A DNA stretch of 64,000 bases, from the NCBI GenBank assembly GCA_009809945.1, contig WTPW01000329.1, positions 273,255-337,254 of the forward strand, in the 5' to 3' direction. This DNA is from Gigaspora margarita (taxonomy: Eukaryota > Glomeromycota > Glomeromycetes > Diversisporales > Gigasporaceae). Under the pieces are notes generated by a model. The model ran no database searches. It saw only the letters and a program-made list of their open reading frames with translations, and was not told where the DNA came from. Made by a program: the position numbers and the translations under genes. Of the stretch, positions 1-10,555 are shown piece by piece. Positions within the stretch are counted from its first letter, which is position 1. Every line of letters begins with the position of its first letter.

Positions 1-21
1 TTTTATTATTTGACTTTTAAT

Positions 22-85
22 TTTTACGTTCAACGAATATATTTTGTTATTAAAACTTTAATCTCTTCGTTGAACGTAAATTTTA
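22..85. repeat. short hairpin (inverted repeat)
   Basis: The sequence TTTACGTTCAACGAA (about 23-38) returns as TTCGTTGAACGTAAA (about 66-81) with a ~28-nt AT-rich loop. It may be the remnant of a small TIR element. I see nothing else in 86-278. Confidence 0.6.
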
Positions 86-278
86 AATTCCAATTAATAA
101 AAATTTTTTCAATTTCGTTGTAAATTTTAGGGTATACGTATTTTGATCTGCTGAATAAGTTTACTTAAGCGATTTTAATCGATTTGCTTAGTAAAATTTG
201 GACTTTATTATATAGGAACTTTATTCGATCGTGTTAGCTTATTTTTGGGTCAAAGACGTTTTTGTATTTCTTGACCAA

Positions 279-330
279 AAGAGAGAGGGTAGTTTATTTT
301 TGGAGGTAGCTTATTTTTGGCAATATACAG
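279..330. repeat. right terminus of a TA-target TIR element (TAGCTTATTTT family)
   Basis: Two subterminal direct repeats of the form GTAGYTTATTTTTGG are followed by ATATACAG and TA. The same arrangement forms the right end of the element at 46406-47084. No matching left end is seen in 1-278, so it probably lies outside the window or has decayed. Confidence 0.5.
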
Positions 331-525
331 TATTCAAACTCAAACTAGTTTGCAAACTTCAAACTCAAACCCAAATCAAACTCAAATTTAATTAAAAAGT
401 TTGCTTCAAATCAAACTCAAACATTTTTTTTAATGCCAGTTTGAGTTTGGGTTTGATTTGAAATCAAATCAAACTCAAACTTGGCCTAAAGTTTGATTTG
501 ATCCGGATTTGTAGGAACCCTAGCG
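331..525. repeat. CAAACT-rich hAT-like MITE fragment
   Basis: This is an imperfect palindrome made of CAAACTCAAACT and its complement AGTTTGAGTTTG. It ends in GGAACCCTAG. The right end of the intact 8-bp-TSD element at 63064-63343 has the same GGAACCCTA terminus and the same kind of short-period interior, so this is probably a truncated relative. No left TIR is visible. Confidence 0.45.
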
Positions 526-619
526 GCAGGGGTATTGATCATTGATATATATCTTACCAGTTAGTAATCGATATATTTCTATATATAAAATTTGCTGATG
601 TTATGCCAATTGCACATTA

Positions 620-880
620 TTTTTATAGCATTTGTATAGTATTTTTATGGTGTTTGTATAGTATCTTTATGATATTTGTACAGTATTTTTATAGCATTTG
701 TACAGTGTATTTATATAGTGTTTGTATGGTATCTCTATGGTGATTGTGTAGTAGTATCTCTATAGTAATTGTATGATAGTATCTCTATGGCATTTGTGTG
801 GTGTACAATAGTATCTTTATAGTGTTTATATTTTGTATAGTGCTTTTATAGTGTTTGTATGGTGTTTTTAAGGCATTTTT
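620..880. repeat. degenerate tandem repeat, unit about 22-25 bp
   Basis: About ten imperfect units of the form TTTGTATAGTATYTTTATGG follow each other, with variants of the last and first few bases. A 70-codon frame beginning at 859 reads through the end of this array and looks like chance. Confidence 0.75.
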
Positions 881-1011
881 GTTGTGTCTCTTGTAATATG
901 TTTTGTAGTTTTTTTTTTAATAAAAATATATTATTTTTTATTATTTTTATAAAATTTATAATTGACCAATATTATGTATTTGTAATAAATTACATTATTA
1001 AAATATATGAA

Positions 1012-1879
1012 CATATGGGCCGATTCACAGAATTGCTGATATCTCTTGATCTACTAACCCAATTAGGATAATTTAGCAACCAAAATGTTTGTCTTGATGA
1101 GATGATTCTAACAAGCACAAAATCGCTAAAATACAATTACAGGATCCGGAGAATGCTCAAGTTTTGTGCAATTTTAAAAGTATTTTTTCGAATTACTATG
1201 AAAATGCCTTTAATATTGAATAACTTGTGATTTACTGGTCCATTTTGGGCGATTTAGCCAGCAAAATGATCGCCTCGATGTTACGATTCTAACAAGCCAA
1301 AAATCATTTAACAATGATCACAGGAACCTGAGATCATTAAGGATCAGTACGATGTAGACAATCAACTGAGATGGGTTTTTATATATAAAACCCATTTCTC
1401 AGTTGATTGTCTACATCTAGGGTTGTTAATAGAGTACTCCAAACTATAATAAAATATATAAACCACTCCAGTTTGAAACTGGAGTGGTTTATATGTTTTA
1501 TTATAGATTGGAGTACTCCATTAACAACTCTATCTACATCGTACTGATCCTTAACGATCTCGGGTTACTGTGATCAGTGTTAAATAATTTTTGGCTTGTT
1601 AGAATCGTCGCATTGAGGCGATCATTTTGGTGGTTAAATCGCCCAAAACGGACTAGTAAATCACAAGTTATTCAACATTAAAGGCGTTTTCATAGTAATT
1701 CGAAAAAATACTATTAAAATTGCACAAAACTTGAGCAATTTTGGGATCCTGTGATTGGATTTTAGCGATTTTGTGCTCGTTAGAATCGTCTCATCGAGGC
1801 ATCCATTTTGGTTGCTAAATTATCCTAATCAGGTCAGTAGATCAAGAGATATTAGCAATTCCGTGAATCAGCCCATATG
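1012..1879. mobile_element. foldback element, ~372-bp arms, with a MITE in the right arm
   Basis: The left arm (1012 to about 1383) reads as the reverse complement of the right arm (about 1385 to 1879), from CATATGGGC at one end to GCCCATATG at the other. The innermost part is a hairpin around ATGGGTTTT/AAAACCCAT near 1384. The right arm is longer by exactly the length of the MITE at 1418-1532 plus one 8-bp target duplication, so the arms are equal once that is removed. There is no coding capacity. A 9-bp or other flanking duplication could not be established. Confidence 0.9.
1418..1532. mobile_element. palindromic hAT-like MITE with 8-bp target duplication
   Basis: The 115-bp element begins TAGGGTTGTTAAT and ends in the near-complement ATTAACAACTCTA. 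Nearly the whole length is palindromic. It is flanked by identical TCTACATC copies at 1410-1417 and 1533-1540. The unoccupied site is kept once in the opposite foldback arm at about 1351-1358 as GATGTAGA. An 8-bp duplication and TAGGG-type ends fit the hAT superfamily. Confidence 0.9.
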
Positions 1880-3230
1880 ATATTCAAATATATTCTTTTA
1901 ATATATAAAAAATTAGCTAGTATTTAATATTTAGATGAGCATCTAGTAATTTATTATTATTTGCTTTTTAAAATCTGTGCAAATCTGCACAAATTTGTAC
2001 AAATTATTGATTAAAGATTTGCACAAAAAATTAAATCTAGCAAAAAATGAAGAAAAAAAAATTTCTTTAATGATTGCTAGCAGGGTCACATATCTGCATT
2101 AATTTTTGTTACAGCTGATACTAAAGTTGGCTGATGCTAAAGCTATGGGTCTCGATTTGAAACTATAAGCTCTACTAAAATCTATATATACTCTATCAAT
2201 ATGAAATCTATACCAAAACCCTACCCTAATCATATAAGACAAGGCAAGACTAAGAAATTTTGCATGCCAGATGACATACCATTTGCTAAATCTCGTGCCA
2301 GGCCTTTAAACTATGTAATAGATATTTTGATTTGTCAATTATAATACACATGTTGCTTTATTTCTTGGAATATTTTGGAACTTTGCTCTAATTTTTCTCT
2401 TGCAATTCACTTGTTCAAAATATTTTGGATTCTATATACATAAATAACATGCCAACATGGTATGTTAAATACCCAAATAATTTTTGTGTCACTCACCCTA
2501 CCTGAGAGCATTAGTAAAAAAAAAAAAAAAAAAAAAAGTGAAATCACCTGGCTTCTTATCGAAACAAACAGACTTAACAGAAAATGTGTGATGAGCCTAT
2601 CTCTTTGAACTGAATAATCCACTCCTTTGAATGGCAGTACCTTCAAATTCTACGCGCTAGCATGTTCTTCAGACAACAGACAAGCGAGAACATAATGCTG
2701 AATCTAAACTACCAAAAAAAAAAAATAAAAAATAAAAAGTCGACAACCAATAACAAACCTGATAAAGGATGAAGGTACCTACTTGGATACAGCATATTCT
2801 GGCACCATAACATCTTATACAGTATTTCAAAGTGAATATGGATCATATTGTTTTCGCAGAAAACTAGCACCGATCACAAAACATCATACAGATTTCACAG
2901 AACTTGGTTCAGGAGCCGCCAAGGCAATCGTGTGGAGAACATAATCAACTTAAAAAAAAAAGCGTGAAAATAGTCTAGAATGAATCAAGTACATTTAACA
3001 AAGATTCGACAATGATGGCCCATATTGTCAACAACGAAAGCATCTTATCATGCATATAATAATCAGACCTCACTAAACAAATCAATATCTTTGAATACGC
3101 TCGGTCCTTTTGTCATGTGCAAAAAAAAAAAAAAAAAATGAGCACACAAAAGCAATCATTCAACACAATAAATTAAAAAAAAAAAGAGAAAGGATTGTGA
3201 TCAATTATAGAATCATAAACTTTGGATGAC
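1880..3230. other. non-coding AT-rich stretch with poly-A tracts
   Basis: I see no supportable gene. There are poly-A runs at about 2517-2537, 2716-2735 and 3120-3138, and a few repeats of GCAAATCTGCACAAAT near 1975-2030. Read on the minus strand, several pyrimidine tracts followed by AG (for example near 2950 and 2500) could be splice acceptors. They may belong to a transcript together with the GC-richer island at 3.2-4.1 kb, but I cannot close a reading frame across them. Confidence 0.4.
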
Positions 3231-3231
3231 A

Positions 3232-4090
3232 CGTGATTCTATCATTTCTTCACTCGCATCTCTTCGCTTACATGATCTTCACTTACGGCCGGCTTGATTC
3301 GGCAGGCGGGGAAGCTGGGACCCGTAAAATTTTAGTTTTAAAATTTCAAATTTTTTTTCTAATAATAACAAAAAATTTAGCCAAAATTTAGTTTAAATTT
3401 AACAAATTATAGATAAATTTTGATTTAATTTAATAAATTTTGGATAAATTTTGACTTTAAATTTGATATAATTTAATAAATTTTAGATAAATTTTGATTT
3501 AATTTAGAAAATTTCATAAGTTCATTCTTTTGAAGAATGTATTATAAGAACAAAGCTTGTAATTTGATTTAATGCAATATAAGAATGATTAGAAATCAAA
3601 ATCGCACTAGTCACATCTCTAGATCACGGTATCAATATTCAATACAAACTAGTCAGAGTTTTATATAAAATTTTATCACAAGGGATAGTCAAATCAAAGA
3701 TCTTTTGAATCTACCGCACAGGTTTGCACTATGGTAGTTTGCTGCTGGTGCGAGCCAGAATTGGAAATTCCGAAATATTCCGAAATTCCAAAATATTCCG
3801 CATGCGCAGTCTCATTTCTACGTATCACAAACTATAATGTAATATATAAATTCTCTAAAATTTAAAAATTTTAGAAAATTTAGCTGATACTTGAAATTTT
3901 AGATTTTTTGTGAAAAATTTATATCTAAAATTTTACGGGTCCCAGCGGGGAATGGCCATACCGGCTACAATAATCCTACGGCGAATCCCAGTGCAATTAC
4001 GATTGCTTTGTCGCAGAATGTTATTGTCGTCCTGACCAATTCGGTCATCTCTATATTTCTGCTTGCTTTTTAATAAAATCACATCCGGCC
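3232..4090. other. GC-richer island, possible host exon split by a TIR element; strand unresolved
   Basis: After removing the insertion at 3314-3946, the flanks join into a sequence clearly richer in G+C than its surroundings. On the plus strand one frame is open for about 53 codons up to the TAA at about 4071. It ends in a hydrophobic tail (IVVLTNSVISIFLLAF) after NPSA, which resembles a GPI-anchor signal, and an ATAAAA follows the stop. On the minus strand an ATG near 4047 opens a 27-codon frame (MTELVRTTITFCDKA...), and a good splice donor, GTAAGT, lies near 3290. Both readings cannot be coding. I cannot choose without transcripts or homologues. Confidence 0.25.
3314..3946. mobile_element. 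633-bp non-autonomous TIR element (GCTGGGACCCG ends)
   Basis: The left end GCTGGGACCCGTAAAATTTTAG-like sequence (22 bp) is matched by its exact complement at the right end, and GGGGAA stands on both sides (3308-3313 and 3947-3952). The match can be read as 8 bp (GCGGGGAA) if the terminal GC is counted as target, so the superfamily is open. The interior is AT-rich with runs of ATTCCGAAAT near 3770. There is no open frame. Confidence 0.85.
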
Positions 4091-4670
4091 TAAATTATTT
4101 GCCGGCATGATCCAAATTCATACAAGTGTGTCGTGTAGTGCGTATGCTTTTCGAAATAAAACACCAGACCCTAACGCTAACGTTGGTAAGCGGAATTTTT
4201 TAGATTGGTCATAGCATACGTTCCATCAGTAGCGTTACACTCCATCAGTAGCGTTACGCGGTTGCATATATTAAGCTTAATACAATACTACTAGAGATAA
4301 GATCAACATGACAATGACGATAACTTAATTATAGTAATAACCCGACCAGAAATAAAGTTTAAATTTATATTTGCAGGTTTTTTTTTAGAAACACTTATTT
4401 AATATACTATCGAAATTCCTCGCTGGAGCTACAGTGTTCTAATCTATTTCATAACATACTCTAAAAAATTACCAAAGTATGCAGTAAATAGTCAATATTT
4501 GATATTGGGACCTATAATAATTTTGTTGTGCCTAAAATATGATGCTATAATGATATTTTAAAATACCTTAAGTTCAGCAATTGCATTACATCTAGATGAT
4601 TTGATTATTTTATAAATATCTATTTACATTTTTATCCATGTACTTATCATCAATTAATTATTTACAGTTA
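4091..4670. other. intergenic region and presumed RIB7 upstream sequence
   Basis: There is no gene here. The last bases before the RIB7 start read TATTTACAG followed by TTAATG. This could be the acceptor of a 5'-UTR intron, or simply a tract in front of the start codon. A weak duplicated motif, CCATCAGTAGCGTTAC, occurs at about 4224 and 4241. Confidence 0.4.
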
Positions 4671-5814
4671 ATGTCTATTCATGACCGCGCCAAGTCCTTT
4701 TGCTCTTCATTTTTAGAAGGCATAACGAATCCAAAATCTAAAAATGGACCTATTGTGACTCTTACTTATGCACAAAGCCTCGATGGTAGGATCTCAGGAC
4801 ATCATGGTCAACAATTGGCATTAAGCAGCGAAGAATCATTCATAATGACACATAGGTAATTATAGTGCAAAGGACTTTCATATTCATTAGCTAATATCTT
4901 TATTCCTAGATTGAGAACTTTACATGATGGCATATTAGTTGGCATTGGTACATTATTAAACGATAACCCGCGATTAACAGGTTTGATTTAATATTAGTTT
5001 TTTCTTCGTATTTGTTTACCAATTTTTTATTAATTTTGATAATTACAGCGAGGCTATTAGGTCCTGGTGAACTGGAATCAACAATTAATCAACCAAGACC
5101 AATAATACTAGATTCTCAATTACGATTTCCCCTTTCATCAAATGTGTTACAGCAATCTAAAATGAATGGACGTAAATCACCTTTGATTTTTACTAGTTAT
5201 GAGCATGATTCTGCTAAACGAAAGGTATGTACGTATTTGTTATTATTACTATTATTTTGAATACTTATTATAGTAATTATTTGAATCTTACACTTATTAC
5301 ATATAGTTGCTGGAGCAAGAGGGAGTAGTGGTTGTCCCAATTAAATCTAGCAAAAATGGTACACTGATCTCTTTTTTATTTTTGCCGAGAATATCTTAAT
5401 TATCATTATACTAAATTCAATAAATGTTGTACCAGGGCAACTTTCAATCACACATCTTTTATCAACATTATGCTCCCCACCTTTCTCAATTAATCGACTA
5501 ATGGTGGAAGGTGGTGCCAAAGTGATTCAATCTTTTTTAAAAAGCAATGTGGTAGATTTGTTGATTGTTACTATCGCTCCCATATTTATTGGTGTGAATG
5601 GAATTTTGGTTATTAATAAAAATTCAACAGAAAATCAAGTAGAAGTAATATATAAAATCATTCAATTAGTTCAGTAATCATCATTTTATATTTTTATTAC
5701 TAAATTTTATTTTACCTGTAGGAAGAAATTAATGTTGACTTGCCGAAGTTAGTAGATATAAAATATGAACAGTTTGGTAGAGACATTGTTTTGGCTGCCT
5801 ACGTTCTATCTTAG
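4671..5814 (+). CDS. RIB7: RIB7-type riboflavin pathway reductase, six exons
   Basis: This enzyme reduces 2,5-diamino-6-ribosylamino-pyrimidinone 5'-phosphate to the ribitylamino form with NADPH, a step of fungal riboflavin synthesis, presumably in the cytosol. I read exons at 4671-4855, 4910-4980, 5049-5224, 5307-5358, 5436-5644 and 5722-5814, all with GT..AG introns of 54-82 bp. They give 261 residues (yeast Rib7 has 244). Family signatures in order are VTLTYAQSLDGRIS (about 29-42), a DGILVGIGTLLNDNPRL block (about 67-83), RPIILDSQLRFP, and RLMVEGGAKVIQSFL towards the C-terminus. The start at 4671 puts the conserved block at the usual distance; an in-frame ATG at 4638 would add 11 residues. 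The exon 5 donor is the least certain: GTAATA at 5645 or GTAGAA at 5639, both in phase. No disabling change is seen, so this is probably a working gene. Confidence 0.92.
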
Positions 5815-6157
5815 CCCACTGCGTTATTTTTTTTCTGCGTTATTTTTTTTTAAGAATTGCAGTATATTATTATATTTTATTTGACAACTTTTTACCTCAA
5901 TAATTAAAAATTTTTAACTTTATTTTTTAAGAAGTATTAACCTTGGAATATTTAAATCGTTATCGTTATTATTATTTTCATAACAACATGTAATTTAACA
6001 CTAAAATTTATATTTTTTTGATATCAATATCGCTTGTATAATGAATTAATATATATATATAATTGATCTTTTTTTTAATAATTTGGAACCTACACGGGGT
6101 TGATAAATAATTCTTTTGTTAGCTTGTACAGTTTGCAAAAAAAAAGGAAAATTTATA
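5815..6157. other. RIB7 downstream intergenic DNA
   Basis: Nothing is recognised here beyond T-rich tracts, a near-duplicate of CTGCGTTATTTTTTTT at about 5820-5850, and an AT dinucleotide run near 6048. Confidence 0.5.
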
Positions 6158-6340
6158 CAGTCTACTCCTCTATAATTACTGTTTGTTTTATGCAAAAATA
6201 TGTGATTATAAAAAATTTTATTATAATGTGCTTATATTGAAGCATTTTTTTTTATAAATTTATTAACGAACTTTTCAAAATTAAGGTGATTATATATAAT
6301 TTATGATCATATAGGAGGTGATTATAAAGGAGTATGACTG
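6158..6340. mobile_element. pogo/Tc1-like MITE with TA target
   Basis: The 183-bp element begins CAGTCTACTCCTCTATAAT and ends in the complement of CAGTCATACTCCTTTATAAT. TA stands on both sides (6156-6157, 6341-6342). It is related in end sequence to the elements at 17549-17719, 18692-18867 and 36479-36647. A TA duplication and CAGT ends fit the Tc1/mariner/pogo group. Confidence 0.85.
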
Positions 6341-6419
6341 TATTATATTCTTAACTTAATGAATTACCAATATTGATATTGCTAGTTGATGTAATTACGT
6401 ATTACGGTACTAGCTATTT

Positions 6420-6442
6420 ACGTACGTACGTACGTACGTACG
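6420..6442. repeat. ACGT microsatellite
   Basis: There are nearly six perfect ACGT units in a row, a self-complementary tetranucleotide repeat. Confidence 0.95.
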
Positions 6443-6533
6443 AAGCATTACATTACCTGTTACATACATAAATATACTAAATTATACTATACTGTATCGA
6501 CATCAGAAAACTCTATCGAGTTTATACAGAAAA

Positions 6534-7512
6534 ATGGCAATTAAACACTTGAAAAACTTTCAAGTAATTATATTGAACTTTTAGATGATTTTAATGTGGT
6601 TATTAAAGTGGGAAAATCTGCAGACGTAAAGGAATTTAAGGCACATTCAGCAATTTTTGAAATGTAGGTCTTCTTATTTTCGAAACAAATTAGAAAATAT
6701 CATGAAAGATGTTAATGACATTATAAAAATTGTGTTAAAAATCACTTATTTTATTCAATAATTTGAAATAATAATTAAGTAAATCATATATATAATTCTT
6801 GAAACGTTATCTGATGAAAATTTTATAACTCTAAAGGATACTCTGAAAAATTTTTACCTCACATTGCGTTACCTTCAAATGTTAGGTGAAGGTGTCTCAA
6901 ATTCTGTGTTATCATATTCTAAAGTTCTTGAAAAACAACTTTGGAGAAATCTAATAAGTCTTTTATCATTTAAGCATAAAATTACTTCTGCCACCTCGTA
7001 TTATTTTAAAATCAGAATTACCAACTAGATCAACCGAACCGTTTTCAACCATTATTAACGCGGAACATGCAGCTGAAATCGCATCATGGATTGATAAAAA
7101 TACTATCGCATATAGCATAAAAAATAATCCATGTAAATTTAAATTACTTCTTCATGGAAGTCAGGATGGATATACCCGCGAATCATTTTGAAATTTATGC
7201 AAAAAGAAAGCAAATATTGTTACTTATAAATGTGAAAAGCAATGATAATATTGAAAGAATTTTGGTGAATATAATCTATTTGAATGAGATAACATCAAAA
7301 ATAATTGGGTTAGGTGTACGATAACTTTGTTTTTTCGAAAAAATAGTGCAATCCAAAATTCTAATTTTTGTTGTGTCACAATCCATCAATATACAGGAGC
7401 AGAAGTTACGTTTTTGATTGAAAATAGTCTATCTAAATTCACAAATACTTTTCATTTTATTCGTATTAATTTAGAAGTGAATATAAAAACGTTTATCAAA
7501 TATTTACCATAA
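6534..7512 (+). pseudogene. BTB/BACK/TLDc-domain protein, decayed
   Basis: In this family the BTB domain recruits cullin-3 type complexes, and the TLDc domain is found in oxidation-resistance and V-ATPase-binding proteins. Glomeromycotan genomes carry many copies. Visible pieces in order are a BTB start (IELLDDFNVVIKVG then DVKEFKAHSAIFE, 6560-6662); a frame change leading to SSYFRNKLENI; BACK-like text ending SYSKVLEKQLWRNLISLL (6829-6975); and the TLDc start STEPFSTIINAEHAAEIASW, then KFKLLLHGSQDGYTRESF. There a TGA at 7188-7190 stands where the family has Trp, before NLCKKKA. The middle of the BTB fold and much of BACK are missing, and several frame changes and stops are present. A last TLDc piece runs from about 7315 to 7512. 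The gene is dead but the identification is firm. Confidence 0.85.
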
Positions 7513-7554
7513 ATAAGCTTTATCAATAAGCTGCTAGTATGTGCCAACAAATTG

Positions 7555-8720
7555 TATGGGTATTGTTAAAAGAACAAACATCATTGTTATTATAATGAGG
7601 AATTAGAGTTAAAAAGGATGATTATGAAAGATTCAAATACTTTTGAAATCTGCTAATATGGATGATTTTTTAAGTTGATCACTGCTTTGAATATGGAATT
7701 GGAATTGACAAGATGAAAAAAAAACTTTTGAATATTATAAAAATCAATCAAGAACTCTACAGTATTAAACTGAAGGGTTTCAAATATTGTAATAAACAGC
7801 TAATATACATGAGAATTCCATTGAGTTGGATACTGTTGATAAAATATTTTATTATGAAGTTTGTTATTACCATGGATTCAAAGTTAAAAAGGTTATTAAA
7901 AAAAGTGTTCTAATTTTTTTTTTTTTAAAAAATCTGCTAAGATGGGTCTTGTAGGAAGAGCATATAATGTTGAATATTGTTACAACAATAATATTGAAGC
8001 AAAGTACAATTCTGGTTCAGTCAATAGTATAATTTAGATCAAATTAGTTTTGCCCATTATAGGGCTCTATGGCTTCATCATAATAAAGGGCTTTGTGAGT
8101 TATTGTAAATTATAGTATAACACTAACTATAAGGTTATCCTAGTGACCTAAAAAGTAAATGCAATGCATTTGAATGTTTTCAAAAAACAACAGAAATGGA
8201 AAATCCTATCAAAAATATAGAATTAGTTAGAAAAGCTAGTAATTGTTGCCAAAATGGAAAAGGTGTTGAAACTGGTGGACATATAGTATTCATTTATCCT
8301 TAAAGGTCAATATCGGTCTCAAAATGATTAAACAGTCTTTAAAGTGTGCTGAAATAATAATTTAAATAAAGAAAATAGTCTTGGAAATTGTAATGTAAAG
8401 AATGCTAATAAAATAAAACCATTGGCTATTGCATATTATAGAATGTTTGCATTAAATATTGCAAAGGAAAATAAAAAAGTTTGAAGAATATTATAATGAA
8501 ATCTCAATCAAATATAGAACTTACTAAAGGAATATTTAATGCTAATAATTGTAATCATCATAGAATTGGAATTGATAAAAGTAATGATTCAAACAAATAG
8601 TATAATCTTGGATGTTATTATGAGGGAGTGGATATTAAAAGTATTGAACTCAAGGCATTCACACACCATCAAAAATTTGATGATATGGATAATATAAAAG
8701 AAAAGCTATAGATAGTGAAC
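7555..8720 (+). pseudogene. Sel1-like repeat protein, decayed
   Basis: Sel1-like repeats are ~36-residue alpha-alpha solenoid units used as protein scaffolds. In this fungal group they are often joined to kinase or BTB modules. Broken units can be followed in changing frames: FEYGIGIDK near 7685; CYYHGFKVKK near 7860; KMGLVGRAYNVEYCYNNN near 7940-7995; WYQNGKGVETGG-like text near 8240-8280; and YNLGCYYEGVDIKS with KAFTHHQK near 8600-8680. The spacing and the G-x-G-V-x-K-D pattern are typical. It starts only ~40 bp after the TLDc remnant, so the two could be halves of one ancient fused gene, but independent neighbours are as likely. Many stops and frameshifts are present and no usable start is seen. 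Confidence 0.7.
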
Positions 8721-10555
8721 AATAAATTGGTAATAATAAACAAGCAGAAATAAAGTGCTAAATATGATTAATAGTAAGAATAGTGTTATATGCATGATGA
8801 ATTAAAATGAATCTAGTAAAAATCACAATAAAAATAACCAATTAAAGATGGGATTAGTGATTGAAAAAGCCTGAAAACAAGTAATGCTTGATAATATATT
8901 AGAGATTCCATATATCTAAAATTTTCTCTTATAATAATAATCAAATCCACTTTTATGAATCTTCAAATTGTTTAGCAAAGGTGTATTAACAATTTGACTT
9001 AAATCTAGCTAAGAAAAATTGAAAAATTTTATTTCATTATAGCTTTATTAATTATAATGATTTTACAAATAAATAAAAGACTTAAAAAATTAACGTTTAA
9101 TGAAATAGATATTATGGGATATAATATTTTAAATCTAAATACTCAATACACTTTTTTGATATTCTTCTATATAACCAAATCTAGATAAGTCTTGGCCACA
9201 CTGGTAGGTTTAGGCTATAAATAAGTATTTAAATTATATTTAGATATATATCTGAGCTTTTACTCTTAACAATAAATTTAAGCAATAAAAGTTTTTAGTT
9301 TTGTAAAAAAGTTACTATTAAATTTAATAAAGATAAAAGCATGGATTCACTTTTAATATTAAAAATATATATTATTTTAAATCTTTACTTTGGCTTTGAG
9401 AAAGCATTAGCTAATACAGGACCCAATCTATATATAAATAGATAACAATTTGGATTTGCTTATTTTTAACTATTTTTTGTAAAACTTTTCTCTATGGGGC
9501 ATCTATAAATAACATTATGTACCTCTATATAGTAGCTCTTGATCCCCCAGACTATATAAAAAATATTTTTAAAATCCATATATTTATATATATAATTTTA
9601 CAAAAACTTGTATATATTATACACAGTAATCCAATCTAGATGATTTTGGTACTATTCGATTTATCTCTATAAGACAAATTCAATGGTACTAAATAATTTC
9701 ATTTGGATTACTAGATCAAGAGCTATTTACAAAAAAACTATTGATTATATAGTAATTTTATAAGATAATAACCAATAGTATTTTGTTAATTTATCTTGAT
9801 CCAGTGATCCAAATCAAATGATTTTAGTAAACTTTGAATCCTCTCCTCAAGTCGATTTGAATGGTACCAAAATCATTCAATTTGGACCTTTGAATCAAAA
9901 TTTAGACAAATTTTTATAAAATATTACGTTATATTTTTTGATTCTCTCTACTTATTAGAAAAATATTATATTTTAGAGGACTCCCTTTCAAGTATAATAT
10001 TATTTCTAAATGCTCCCTATTTAGTAATATTAATGCTTTTTTGATTATTTTTCTATAAATCTTTTCTGTTTTAGTAATATATTATAATTTTTTAAAACCT
10101 TAACTGTTTATAAATTGCTTAGGTTCTGCTAATATTTAGTAAAAACACTATATTAACTTCTTTATGGCTTTCAAATAATCAATTTAGATTCAAAAAAGAA
10201 AAATATTTGCTAAATACTTTAAAAAATTTTGTTAACTTTTTAAATATTTTAAATAATCTACTTAAATTTAAGTATTAGCAGCAGTATTAATTTTTAATTA
10301 AAAATTATTGTTAGATACCACATAATTTATTCTGTATGGCAGAGATAGTAAATAAACTTGTTATTTTGCAACTGATCTGAAATGACCTCAGAATAACTGG
10401 TTATTATGATTATTTAAATTCTAGATCATTTAAAAATGACTTGTAATCAAATAACTCAGATCATTTGGAAATGATCCAAGTTATTTGGGGAATAGCCTAA
10501 ATTATTTGTAATCAGTAGATTATAAAAAACTCTTTCTGCTAATCATCAAAATAAA
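8721..10555. other. non-coding AT-rich stretch with palindromic repeats
   Basis: No gene is recognised. At 9632-9712 and 9795-9893 there are two copies of a ~90-bp hairpin built from GATGATTTTGGTACYATTCG and its complement, also seen at 18.9-19.4 kb. Near 9417 an AGGACCCAATCTATATATA start resembles the AGGACCCC-type MITEs. Between 10375 and 10520 short inverted words such as GATCATTT/AAATGATC recur. Confidence 0.5.

Noticed and set aside
859-1071. 70-codon plus-strand frame
   Set aside because: It starts in a tandem repeat and ends inside the foldback arm; Phe/Ile-rich text reflects T-richness.
2407-2646. 79-codon minus-strand frame
   Set aside because: It is carried through a poly-T tract giving a run of Phe; no domain.
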